Origin: Gemmatimonadaceae bacterium
GTDB taxonomy: Bacteria; Gemmatimonadota; Gemmatimonadetes; Gemmatimonadales; Gemmatimonadaceae
Assembly (NCBI GenBank): GCA_035606695.1
Contig: DATNEW010000012.1
Span: 46,932 to 110,931, forward strand
DNA: 64,000 nucleotides
Direction of reading: 5' to 3'
The position numbers and the translations under genes were made by a program. The notes under the pieces are model-generated. The model saw only the letters and a list, made by a program, of their open reading frames with translations, searched no databases and was not told the origin of the DNA. This document shows positions 27,485 through 34,903 of this stretch, one piece after another. Numbering within the stretch: position 1 is the first letter of the stretch; the number at the start of each line of letters is the position of its first letter.

Positions 27485-27519
27485 GGGGTCCTTCGGTCGC
27501 TGCGCTCCCTCAGGATGAC
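27485..27519. repeat. Single arm of the GTCATCC-type intergenic repeat
   Basis: GGGGTCCTTCGGTCGCTGCG through CTCAGGATGAC (35 bp) matches, in reverse complement, the arms at 41932 (GTCATCCTGAGCGAGCGCAG...). It lies between the large subunit stop and the yhbY stop, in a 39-bp gap. Confidence 0.75.
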
Positions 27520-27521
27520 AA

Positions 27522-27833
27522 CTACTTGCTCCGCCACGGGGGAACGCCCTTCTTCCGTTCCAGCTCCGGATTCTCGCGGTACAGCGTGGCCGTCTTGCCG
27601 ATGACCTGTACGACGTCCGCGCCCATGGCCTGCGCCAGCTCGTTCGCGGCGTCCCGCACATCGATTTCGGCATTCTTGCCGAACTGAATCTTCACCAGCT
27701 CGTGCGTGCGCAACGCGTCGTCGAGCGACTGCTTCAGCGACTCGGTGAGTCCGTGCTGGCCGATGTGCACGGCTGCCGTGAGATGATGCGCTTCTCCGCG
27801 TAGCGCGGCGCGCTCCTTCGATGACAGTGGCAT
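27522..27833 (-). CDS. yhbY: YhbY-family RNA-binding protein (CRM domain)
   Basis: 103 residues from ATG 27833, the usual length for YhbY; a start at 27881 would add 16 unconserved residues. The CRM fold is plain: LSSKERAALRGEAHHLTAAV, HIGQHGLTESLKQSLDDALR, THELVKIQFGKNAEIDVRD and ADVVQVIGKTATLYRENPEL, which includes the GxxG-type loop GKTATLYR. YhbY binds pre-50S ribosomal particles and helps assembly. It stands alone, divergent from hipB. Confidence 0.93.
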   Translation of the reverse strand: MPLSSKERAALRGEAHHLTAAVHIGQHGLTESLKQSLDDALRTHELVKIQFGKNAEIDVRDAANELAQAMGADVVQVIGKTATLYRENPELERKKGVPPWRSK

Positions 27834-27903
27834 ACCAGAAGTTAATCTGTATCGGGAGGTGATCAATGGATCACGTTTCATATATGTGATTTTTGGATCG
27901 CTA

Positions 27904-27955
27904 TTGACAGAAGTAATCTAAAGATTACACTACGAAGTAGTGATCTTAACATCAC
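27904..27955 (+). promoter_or_regulatory. hipBA promoter with three overlapping palindromes (candidate HipB operators)
   Basis: TTGACA at 27904-27909 and TACACT at 27926-27931 with a 16-bp spacer form a good sigma-70-type promoter. It is overlaid by GTAATCTaaAGATTAC (27913-27928), CACTACgaaGTAGTG (27928-27942) and GTGATcttaacATCAC (27940-27955). The AT-rich character contrasts with the GC-rich surroundings. Xre-type antitoxins usually bind such repeats to repress their own operon. Which palindrome is used is unknown. Confidence 0.7.
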
Positions 27956-27986
27956 AGAACCGACCCTGACCCGGCGGCGGCCGCCC

Positions 27987-28259
27987 ATGCGGATCAGAAC
28001 CCGAAAAGACCTAGGCCTCTTGATCCGCGAATCCCGGAAAGCGCGGCTGCTTACACAAGCCCAATTGGCGACGTCGATCGGCGTCAGTCGTCGTTGGGTC
28101 GTCCAAGTCGAGCAAGGGAAAACCAGCCCGGACCTTCGCATGTTGCTTCGCGCGCTCCTCGCGCTCGGTCTCGAGATGTCCGTCCGACCGCGCCGTGAGT
28201 CGCCGGCAGCGCGGGAAATCAGTCACATCGTCAACTCGACGAAGCGTCGCGCCGAATGA
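27987..28259 (+). CDS. hipB: Xre/HipB-family antitoxin and transcriptional regulator
   Basis: 90 residues from ATG 27987. The Cro/C1 helix-turn-helix is LGLLIRESRKARLLTQAQLA with TSIGVSRRWVVQVEQGKTSP. The tail LEMSVRPRRESPAAREISHI is basic and probably flexible. It should repress the promoter at 27904 and bind the HipA kinase. The stop overlaps the hipA start as ATGA (28256-28259). No obvious ribosome site precedes the ATG, only a GC-rich run. Confidence 0.93.
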   Translation: MRIRTRKDLGLLIRESRKARLLTQAQLATSIGVSRRWVVQVEQGKTSPDLRMLLRALLALGLEMSVRPRRESPAAREISHIVNSTKRRAE

Positions 28260-29578
28260 GCGCCACGCCGGCAAGCCAACAACGGCTGGCCTTGGTCGTT
28301 CTGTTGGACGGCCGACTGGTCGGCCACGTCGTGCAAGCCGCGACCGCGCGCTTGCGTTTCAGTTACGACGACGCATGGCGATCGGACGACGAGAGTTATC
28401 CGCTCTCCCTGTCCATGCCGCTCACCGCCGCGGAGCATGACCACGCAGCGACGAGCGCGTACTTGTGGGGGCTGTTGCCCGACAACGAGCGTGTCCTGGA
28501 TCGTTATGCACGAACGTTCGGCGTATCGGCACGCAACCCCGTCGCGCTGCTCGCGCACATCGGCGCCGACTGTGCCGGTGCTGTGCAACTCACTCCTCCC
28601 GAACGGCTATCAGAAATCGTAAATCCAACTACGCGCGAGCGAGTGGAATGGATCGAGGAAGACGAGATCGCGCGAGCGTTGCGGGCGGCGAAGGAAACTG
28701 GTCTGCCGGGACGCGACACGCGAACGATCGGCCGCTTCAGCCTGGCCGGCGCCCAGCCCAAGATCGCGTTGTTCCGACGCGGCGATAAATGGGGACGCCC
28801 CCTCGGCCGCACGCCGACGACGCACATCCTCAAGCCTCCGTCGGGCAATTACTCCGGATTTGCCGAGAACGAACATCTCAGTTTGGAGCTCGCGTCTGAG
28901 TTGGACCTCGGAGCCGCTCGTTCCGAGGTGAAGCGATTCGACGATCAAATCGCGATTGTTGTGCAACGCTTCGATCGCCAGCCAACCAAGCACGGGTATC
29001 GCCGGATACATCAAGAAGATGTTTGCCAGGCGCTTTCAGTCCAGCCATGGAATAAATACGAAAGCGACGGCGGCCCAGGCGTCGCTGAGATCGTCGCGCT
29101 CATTCAAGAGTCATCCCTCGATCCGCAATCCGACGTGGATCGGTTCATCGACATCCTGGCCCTCAATTGGGTGCTCGCTGCGCCAGACGCCCACGCAAAG
29201 AATTATGCGTTGCTTCACGTTCCTGGCGGCGGCGTTCGATTGGCGCCGTTCTACGACCTCGCGAGCTATCTCCCCTACTCGGATGACCGGCTGCATGACG
29301 TCAAGTTGGCCATGCGGGTGGGCCGGGAGTACTCAGCGCGTCGAATTGCTCGTCGCGATTGGATGAGGTTAGCCGAGAACAGCCGTCTCCGACCGGATTA
29401 CGTGATCGGTCGGATCGAGTCCCTGCTTCCCAAGATTCCCGATGCGGTATTGGAAGTCGCGCATCGCGCCGCGAAGGACGGGCTCGATCGACAACATGTC
29501 GATCCGCTAGCCGGCCGCATCATCGAACGAAGCCAGGAATGCCTCGAACGGCTTACTACAGGAAGGAACGGCGTCTAA
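28256..29578 (+). CDS. hipA: HipA-family serine/threonine kinase toxin
   Basis: 440 residues. N-terminal HipA domain: LALVVLLDGRLVGHVVQAAT through YLWGLLPDNERVLDRYARTF. The kinase core has the Gly-rich loop RFSLAGAQPKIALFR (SLAGAQPK at 162-169, matching the region of autophosphorylated Ser150 in E. coli HipA), ATP-binding Lys193 in THILKPPSGNY, catalytic Asp311 in APDAHAKNYALL with Asn316, and metal-binding Asp334 in PFYDLASYLP. All key residues are present, so it looks active. E. coli HipA phosphorylates glutamyl-tRNA synthetase and causes persistence; the target here is not known. Confidence 0.95.
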   Translation: MSATPASQQRLALVVLLDGRLVGHVVQAATARLRFSYDDAWRSDDESYPLSLSMPLTAAEHDHAATSAYLWGLLPDNERVLDRYARTFGVSARNPVALLAHIGADCAGAVQLTPPERLSEIVNPTTRERVEWIEEDEIARALRAAKETGLPGRDTRTIGRFSLAGAQPKIALFRRGDKWGRPLGRTPTTHILKPPSGNYSGFAENEHLSLELASELDLGAARSEVKRFDDQIAIVVQRFDRQPTKHGYRRIHQEDVCQALSVQPWNKYESDGGPGVAEIVALIQESSLDPQSDVDRFIDILALNWVLAAPDAHAKNYALLHVPGGGVRLAPFYDLASYLPYSDDRLHDVKLAMRVGREYSARRIARRDWMRLAENSRLRPDYVIGRIESLLPKIPDAVLEVAHRAAKDGLDRQHVDPLAGRIIERSQECLERLTTGRNGV

Positions 29579-29591
29579 GCGAAGGCTCGTG

Positions 29592-30257
29592 CTACCAGTC
29601 GAGCGGCTGCGCCCCGGTGTGGTGCGCGTGCTCGCGATGCACGCCGCCCAGGAACTCGAACGGATCGATGGGCTCGCCGTTCCAATACTTCCCATCGGCC
29701 GGCCAACGCATGATCTGAAAGTGCAGATGCGGCGTGTCCTTCGGCGCGTTGCCCGTGGTGCCGACGTAGCCGAGCGTGTCGCCGCGCGCGATCGTGCGGC
29801 CGGGCGTCATGGCATCGTTGTAGTGATCCATGTGCGCGTAGTAGTACACGAGGCGGTTCAGCGGATCGACGGTGTACATCGTGATGCCGCCCAGCGTGTT
29901 CGTCGACATGCGAAGAATCTTGCCATCGTCGGCCGAGAGGATGGGCGTGCCGCGCGGCGCGAGGATGTCGATCGCGTGGTGCGTGCGTCCACCGTCATCG
30001 CGACCATCGAGGAACGTGTCATCGACTTTCGACATGTCGGCGCCGGCGACCGGAACCACGAGGTGTCGCGCGGTGAGATACTCGACGTCGGTGAGCGAGG
30101 CCGCTTCCGGCGCGACCGCGGTCGGCTTGCCGGCGAGCACAGGCTGTGGCTCGGGCTTCGCGACCGGCGCGATCTCGGGCGGATAATAGAGAACGGGGCG
30201 CGAGCAGGCCGTGGCGGCAAAGGCCAGCATCAGCGCGAGGCAGGTCGTGATGCGCAT
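29592..30257 (-). CDS. M23-family peptidoglycan endopeptidase, probable lipoprotein
   Basis: 221 residues from ATG 30257, with AAAGGGG five bases upstream; a start at 30350 would bury the signal. MRITTCLALMLAFAATACSR is a lipoprotein-type leader with Cys18 as the probable lipid site (lipobox AATAC, slightly atypical). The LytM/M23 zinc motifs are THHAIDILAPRGTPILSADD (HxxxD) and DTPHLHFQIMRWPADG (HxH), with VYYYAHMDHYND between. It probably cuts peptide cross-links at the outer face of the wall. It lies 13 bp from the convergent hipA end. Confidence 0.92.
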   Translation of the reverse strand: MRITTCLALMLAFAATACSRPVLYYPPEIAPVAKPEPQPVLAGKPTAVAPEAASLTDVEYLTARHLVVPVAGADMSKVDDTFLDGRDDGGRTHHAIDILAPRGTPILSADDGKILRMSTNTLGGITMYTVDPLNRLVYYYAHMDHYNDAMTPGRTIARGDTLGYVGTTGNAPKDTPHLHFQIMRWPADGKYWNGEPIDPFEFLGGVHREHAHHTGAQPLDW

Positions 30258-30360
30258 CACCCCTTTGACGATCCGCCGCGCAGATGGTTGCACGGCCGCG
30301 AGAGAACCGGAAATCCGGTTCGGCCAATCGAGCGTACTCCTGCCGACCACCTTCGCTCAC

Positions 30361-30393
30361 GCTTCACTCAGGCCTCACTCAGACTTCACTCAG
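30361..30393. repeat. 11-bp tandem repeat, three copies, before the DUF4142 gene
   Basis: GCTTCACTCAG, GCCTCACTCAG and ACTTCACTCAG in a row, directly ahead of AGGAG and the start codon at 30406. The repeat falls in the 5' leader. Confidence 0.8.
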
Positions 30394-30405
30394 GAGATGC
30401 TCGAC

Positions 30406-30984
30406 ATGTCGTGGAAACGCGCTCTTCCGATCGCATCGGTGTTGGCTGTCGGCGCCGTTGCGTTCACGCTTCGCACCGCCATCGCCGCCCCCGTACCCGT
30501 ACCCGTCGTTTCATCCGTGCCGGGAGCCGCGCTCGATGATCCGACTATCGTGGCGATCTTCGACGCGGCAAACACCGCCGACATCGAGACAGGCGAGCTT
30601 GGCGCGAAGATGGGTTCGACCAAGGCCATCCGTGATTTCGGCGCGATGCTCGCGCGCGATCACAAGACGGTGCGGCAGCAGGGCCGCGACCTGGCCAAGA
30701 AACTCGGCGTAACCCCGACGCCGCCGAAGGATGACGACAGCGTCCGCCAGCACGCGGCGGTAATGAAGAAGCTGCGCAGCCTCGAGGGCGCCGAGTTCGA
30801 CAAGGCGTTCCTCGAAAACGAGGTCGGGTATCACGACGCGGTGATCGCGGCGGTGCAAAAGACGCTGCTGCCGGCGATTCAGAATGCCGAGCTGAAGAAC
30901 CTGGTGACGACGGTCGCGCCCGCGTTTGTCGCGCATCGCGACGCGGCGAAGAACATGCTCGACAAGATGGCGATGGGGATGTAG
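30406..30984 (+). CDS. DUF4142 (putative ferritin-like) secreted protein
   Basis: 192 residues from ATG 30406, nine bases after AGGAG; an ATG at 30397 sits too close to that site. The signal peptide is SWKRALPIASVLAVGAVAFT...AIAAP. The mature part is helical: IVAIFDAANTADIETGELGA, FGAMLARDHKTVRQQGRDLA, FDKAFLENEVGYHDAVIAAV and FVAHRDAAKNMLDKMA. The HDAV and HRDAA positions match the DUF4142 ferritin-like bundle. Metal binding or redox stress roles have been proposed for the family but not shown here. Confidence 0.88.
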   Translation: MSWKRALPIASVLAVGAVAFTLRTAIAAPVPVPVVSSVPGAALDDPTIVAIFDAANTADIETGELGAKMGSTKAIRDFGAMLARDHKTVRQQGRDLAKKLGVTPTPPKDDDSVRQHAAVMKKLRSLEGAEFDKAFLENEVGYHDAVIAAVQKTLLPAIQNAELKNLVTTVAPAFVAHRDAAKNMLDKMAMGM

Positions 30985-30988
30985 CCGC

Positions 30989-33490
30989 CTACCGATTGAC
31001 GAGCTTCGCCGGGTCGAGGCCCACCTTCCGAACGACGGCCGCGAAGCGCGGGTCGGAGCGGATCGGATCGAAGAAGTGTTCGGCCATCGACTCGCTGGAG
31101 AAGAACGAATCGTGGCCGGCGGCCGCGCGCTCGAGCAAATCGAGCGCGCGGCTGTTGTCGCCGAGGCCCAGATAGACGCGCGCCGCGGCCGCCGCCGCAC
31201 CACTCATGTGGCCGATGCCCTGCTCGAGCTCGCGCACGATCGAGGCCGCCTGCGCCGTCTTTCCAGTCTTGGAATACGCAAATCCTAGTAGACCGAGCGT
31301 TTGCACCGATGCGGTGTCGAGTCGGCTGGCCGCCTCGAGCTCCTTGACCGCTTCGGCCGCGCGATTCGCCTGCAAGTACACGGCGCCGAGCATGAAGTGC
31401 GTTACCACCAGCCCCGAGTCGAGCTCGACCGCGCGGCGGCCGGCGGCGACGGCGGCGTCATTCGCGCCGGACACCACGAGCGCCAACGCGTACGACCCCG
31501 AGATGATCGGCGACAGCGGATCGAGATCGGAGGCGCGCTTGAGCTGCGCGACCGATTCCGTCGGCCGGCCGCCGAGCAACAGCATCTCGCCATACCACTG
31601 ATGCGCCGCCGCATACCGCGGATCGAGGCGCAGCGCGCGCTGGTAGTCGCGCTCGGCATCCGCCCACTTCCAGCTCGCCTGATACAACGTTGCGCGCGAC
31701 GCGAAGCCCTCGGACAGCGTGCTGTCCAGCGTCACCGCGCGATCGATCGCGGCGAGCGCAAGCGGCATCACGGAGTCGACGCGCACGTTGGCGTAGAGCG
31801 GCAGCAGCGCGTACACGTTGCCGATGCCCGCGTAGGCCCGCGCGAACGACGGATCCTTCTTCGTCGCCTGCTCGAAGTAGTCGAGCGCGCGACGCAGCGA
31901 CGCCTCGCCGCGCTTGTCGAAGAAGTAGCGGCCGCGGAGATAGAGATCGTACGCCGCGAGATCGTTCGTGCCGTGATTGCCCGTCTCGACGGCCGTCGCC
32001 ACCGGCGCCGCCGCGGCGGTCGACAGCTCGGGTGAGATCGCCGACACGATCGCCGAGGTCACGTCGTCCTGCACCTTGAACACATCCTTCGCGTCGCGAT
32101 CGAACATGTCGGACCAGATCGTGAACCCGTCCGCCGTGTTCACCAGGCGTGCGGTCACGCGCAGACGATTCGCGTTGCGCTGCACCGTGCCCACGAGCAC
32201 CATGTTCACTTTCAGCGCCTTTCCAAGCTCCACCGGGTTCGACGCCTGATCGCTCGGCGCGACTTCAGTCCCCGACGCGACACGCAGGCCCGGAATGCGA
32301 CTGAGTGCATTCGTGAGCTCGGCGGTCATGCCCGCGGAAAAGTACGCGTCGCTCGTATCGCGGCTGATGTTGACGAGCGGAATGACCGCGATGGACTTGG
32401 TCGTCGCGGCGGCCGCGGCGGGAACTGGCGCGCTCTCCGTGCCGGACGTGCGCCGATTATTGAACCACGCTCCGCCCGCGGCAACCGACGCGAGAATACC
32501 GGCGCCGGCGAGCGCCCAGATCACGCGCTTCGGTTTTACGGAAGTCGGCGCCGGCGCGGAAACAAAGGTCCCGCTGACGACCGCGGGATCCTCCAGCGAG
32601 CGCACGATCTCGGCGGCCGTGCGCGGTCGCTTGCCCGGTTCCTTCTCGAGCAGGCGCATGATGAGCGACGCGAGCGCTTCGGGCACGTCGTAGCGCCGCG
32701 AGCCAATCTGCGGCGGCGGTTCGGTGAGTTGCGCGGCGAGCAGCTGCTGTGGCGAGCGTCCGTGAAACGGCGGCGTGCCGACGAGCATCTCGTACCCGAC
32801 GATGCCGAGCGCGTAGAGATCCGCGCGGTGGTCGGTGGACGGATCGCCCGCCGCCTGCTCGGGCGCCATGTAGGCCGGCGTGCCGATCGACGTGCCGACG
32901 AGCGTGATCGTTCCGGTGCGCGTTCCGGGCGCGGGCTTCGCTTCGCGCGACGCGGACAACGCCTTGGCGACGCCGAAGTCCGTCACCGTCGCCGAACCCG
33001 CCGAGAGCAGAATGTTGTCGGGCTTGATGTCGCGATGGATGATGCCGCGGCCGTGCGCGTACTGGAGCGCGCGCGCGACGTCTTTGAGGATGCTCACGGC
33101 TTCGCGCACTGACAGCGGTCCGCGCGCGAGACGTGCACGCAGCGACTCGCCTTCGACGAACGGCATGATGAAGAACGGCAGCCCGTCGGTTTCGCCGGCG
33201 CTCAACACCGGGACGATGTGCGGATGCTGCAGTCCCGCCGACAGCATGATCTCGCGCTTGAAGCGATCGACCGAGACCGTTGCCGCGAGCTCGTACGGCA
33301 GGACCTTCACGACGACGGCGCGGCCGAGCGTGTTGTCGCGCGCCACGAACACGGTCGACATGCCGCCGCCGCCGAGCTCCCGCTCGAGGGTGTAGGCAGT
33401 ACCTAGTGTGCGCTGAAGCTCGTCTCGAAGAACCGTCACGTCGAATGCGGAGAAGCGGCGGGTTGAATCAAAGTACGACCCGCTCACCAC
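30989..33490 (-). CDS. Transmembrane Ser/Thr protein kinase with TolB-N-like domain and TPR repeats
   Basis: 833 residues from GTG 33490; GTG 33439 is an equally plausible start. Kinase motifs are complete: LGGGGMSTVFVARD (P-loop), Lys62 in VVVKVLPYEL, HRDIKPDN (152-159), DFGVAK (171-176) and PAYMAPEQ (205-212). A membrane segment lies at about 323-343. The outer half has a domain like those linked to TolB N-terminal sequences (YFSAGMTAELTNALSRIPGL, GTVQRNANRLRVTARLVNTA) and then six or so TPR-like helices (DPRYAAAHQWYGEMLLLGGR and similar). Such kinases are abundant in Gemmatimonadota and Acidobacteriota. A double-FHA protein that could bind phospho-targets is encoded 1.4 kb away. Confidence 0.93.
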   Translation of the reverse strand: MVSGSYFDSTRRFSAFDVTVLRDELQRTLGTAYTLERELGGGGMSTVFVARDNTLGRAVVVKVLPYELAATVSVDRFKREIMLSAGLQHPHIVPVLSAGETDGLPFFIMPFVEGESLRARLARGPLSVREAVSILKDVARALQYAHGRGIIHRDIKPDNILLSAGSATVTDFGVAKALSASREAKPAPGTRTGTITLVGTSIGTPAYMAPEQAAGDPSTDHRADLYALGIVGYEMLVGTPPFHGRSPQQLLAAQLTEPPPQIGSRRYDVPEALASLIMRLLEKEPGKRPRTAAEIVRSLEDPAVVSGTFVSAPAPTSVKPKRVIWALAGAGILASVAAGGAWFNNRRTSGTESAPVPAAAAATTKSIAVIPLVNISRDTSDAYFSAGMTAELTNALSRIPGLRVASGTEVAPSDQASNPVELGKALKVNMVLVGTVQRNANRLRVTARLVNTADGFTIWSDMFDRDAKDVFKVQDDVTSAIVSAISPELSTAAAAPVATAVETGNHGTNDLAAYDLYLRGRYFFDKRGEASLRRALDYFEQATKKDPSFARAYAGIGNVYALLPLYANVRVDSVMPLALAAIDRAVTLDSTLSEGFASRATLYQASWKWADAERDYQRALRLDPRYAAAHQWYGEMLLLGGRPTESVAQLKRASDLDPLSPIISGSYALALVVSGANDAAVAAGRRAVELDSGLVVTHFMLGAVYLQANRAAEAVKELEAASRLDTASVQTLGLLGFAYSKTGKTAQAASIVRELEQGIGHMSGAAAAAARVYLGLGDNSRALDLLERAAAGHDSFFSSESMAEHFFDPIRSDPRFAAVVRKVGLDPAKLVNR

Positions 33491-33647
33491 TTAAGACAGC
33501 ACGGACGTCTATAATGGTTGCGGCGCTACGCGATTTCTTACCGAATCCCGACCGGATCGTTCCGGCCGCGTTCGTTGGGGGCTTTGTGACAGGGACGAAT
33601 CGAGTACATTTCTCGCTCACCGAACGATTGTCCGACCTGAGGGAACG

Positions 33648-33842
33648 ATGGCTCTTCACATCGATCGCTACGTACCTGCCGAGACGAACGGAGGCTGGGG
33701 CTTCGCCAGTTTCGTGATCGGCCTGGTGGTGTTGTGCATCGTCGTCGCGACGTACATCCACCGCGAGACGTACAAGCATCCGACCGACGTGACCTGGCAT
33801 GGCAAGGGCTCGGGGGATACGGCGCCGCCGGAAGGCCAGTAA
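33648..33842 (+). CDS. Small single-pass membrane protein, unknown function
   Basis: 64 residues from ATG 33648 with GAGGGAACG just upstream. One hydrophobic segment (about 18-36, FASFVIGLVVLCIVVATYIH) is flanked by a polar N-terminus (MALHIDRYVPAETNGGWG) and a His/Lys/Pro-rich tail. It is followed at once by a strong terminator. Size, one helix and the His-containing tail recall accessory subunits of respiratory complexes, but there is no real match and no oxidase genes are nearby. I do not recognise it. Confidence 0.65.
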   Translation: MALHIDRYVPAETNGGWGFASFVIGLVVLCIVVATYIHRETYKHPTDVTWHGKGSGDTAPPEGQ

Positions 33843-33858
33843 CGCCCGATCGACGCGA

Positions 33859-33891
33859 AGGACCTCTGCTCCGCAGAGGTCCTTTTTTTTG
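33859..33891 (+). terminator. Strong intrinsic terminator
   Basis: AAGGACCTCTGC, loop TCC, GCAGAGGTCCTT then T6: a 12-bp stem and T run, 17 bp after the small membrane protein. It should insulate that gene from the FAD subunit at 33941. Confidence 0.95.
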
Positions 33892-33940
33892 CGCCCGCCC
33901 CGCGTTGCGCAAAGCGCACTGAACTCATTTCTTACCTGTC

Positions 33941-34903
33941 GTGACCCATCCGTTCCTCTACTATCGAGCGACGTCCACCGACGACGCCGCGCAGCGGCTC
34001 GAAGACGCGGGCGCCGTTCCGCTCGGCGGAGGGACCGATCTGCTCGTCACGGTCGCGGAGCAGCTGGTGCAGCCGGATCTGCTCGTCGATCTGCGCACCG
34101 TCCCGCATGGCGACGTCATCGAGGAGATCGAAGGCGGCGGTTTGCGCATTGGCGCGGCGGCGCGCGTGGAGGAGATCGCGCGAAACGCGCTCGTGCGAGA
34201 ACGATTTCCTCTGCTCTCCCAGGCGTGCGAAGTCGTGGGAACACCAGCGCTGCGCCACATGGGAACGCTCGGCGGCAATCTTTGCCAGCGTCCGCGCTGC
34301 TGGTACTATCGTCAGAACATTCCGTGTCTCAAGAACGGCGGATCGAGCTGTCCGGCCGCGCATGGCGAGAATCAGTATCTCGCGATTCTCGACGGCGGGC
34401 CGTGCTACATCGTGCATCCATCCGATCCGGCGGTGGCGCTGACGGCGCTCGACGCGCGCGTCGAGCTCGCGGCGGTCGGCGGTCGCCGCACGGTGCCGAT
34501 CGCCGAGTTCTACGTGCTGCCAAGCGAGCGGATGGATCACGAGACGATTCTCACGCCGGGCGAGTTCGTGTCCGCGATTACGATACCGCCCGAGTCGCGC
34601 GGAGGCGTGCAGCAGTATCACAAGGCGATGCAGCGCGCGGCGTGGGATTTTGCGCTCGTGAGCATCGCCGCGTGCAAGCGCGTGAACGGCGACGTACGCA
34701 TCGTGCTCGGCGGCGTGGCGCCGCGTCCGTGGCGCGTCAGCTCGTCGGTCGAAGAAGATGTGTCGTCGGGTGGGCTCGACGACGACACGATCTCGACCCT
34801 GGCCGAGCGTGCGTTGTACGACGCGAAACCGTTGTCAAAGAATGCATATAAGGTGGAGTTGGCCGCGTCGCTGCTGCGCCAGGCGATGGGAGAGCTCGCG
34901 TAA
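33941..34903 (+). CDS. Molybdenum hydroxylase FAD-binding subunit with extra 4Fe-4S site (PaoB/HcrB type)
   Basis: 320 residues from GTG 33941. The FAD-binding fold has AVPLGGGTDLLVTVAEQLVQ, GTPALRHMGTLGGNLCQRPR and ITIPPESRGG. Between residues 115 and 155 lies a Cys-rich insert (Cys115, Cys120, Cys129, Cys137, Cys155 in CQRPRCWYYRQNIPC...SSC...GGPC), as in PaoB (YagS) and the beta subunit of 4-hydroxybenzoyl-CoA reductase, where it holds a [4Fe-4S] cluster. Ordinary CoxM or XDH FAD subunits lack it. It is the probable partner of the subunits at 24710 and 25191 though separated by YhbY, HipBA, an M23 peptidase, a DUF4142 protein, a kinase and a small membrane protein. Confidence 0.92.
   Translation: MTHPFLYYRATSTDDAAQRLEDAGAVPLGGGTDLLVTVAEQLVQPDLLVDLRTVPHGDVIEEIEGGGLRIGAAARVEEIARNALVRERFPLLSQACEVVGTPALRHMGTLGGNLCQRPRCWYYRQNIPCLKNGGSSCPAAHGENQYLAILDGGPCYIVHPSDPAVALTALDARVELAAVGGRRTVPIAEFYVLPSERMDHETILTPGEFVSAITIPPESRGGVQQYHKAMQRAAWDFALVSIAACKRVNGDVRIVLGGVAPRPWRVSSSVEEDVSSGGLDDDTISTLAERALYDAKPLSKNAYKVELAASLLRQAMGELA

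Noticed and set aside
29589..30539. Plus-strand frame over the M23 gene
   Set aside because: Antisense to the M23 lipoprotein with intact zinc motifs; no plausible start or domain.
33510..33515. TATAAT as promoter of the small protein at 33648
   Set aside because: No -35 at the right distance (33487-33492 is CCACTT) and it is over 130 bp from the start.
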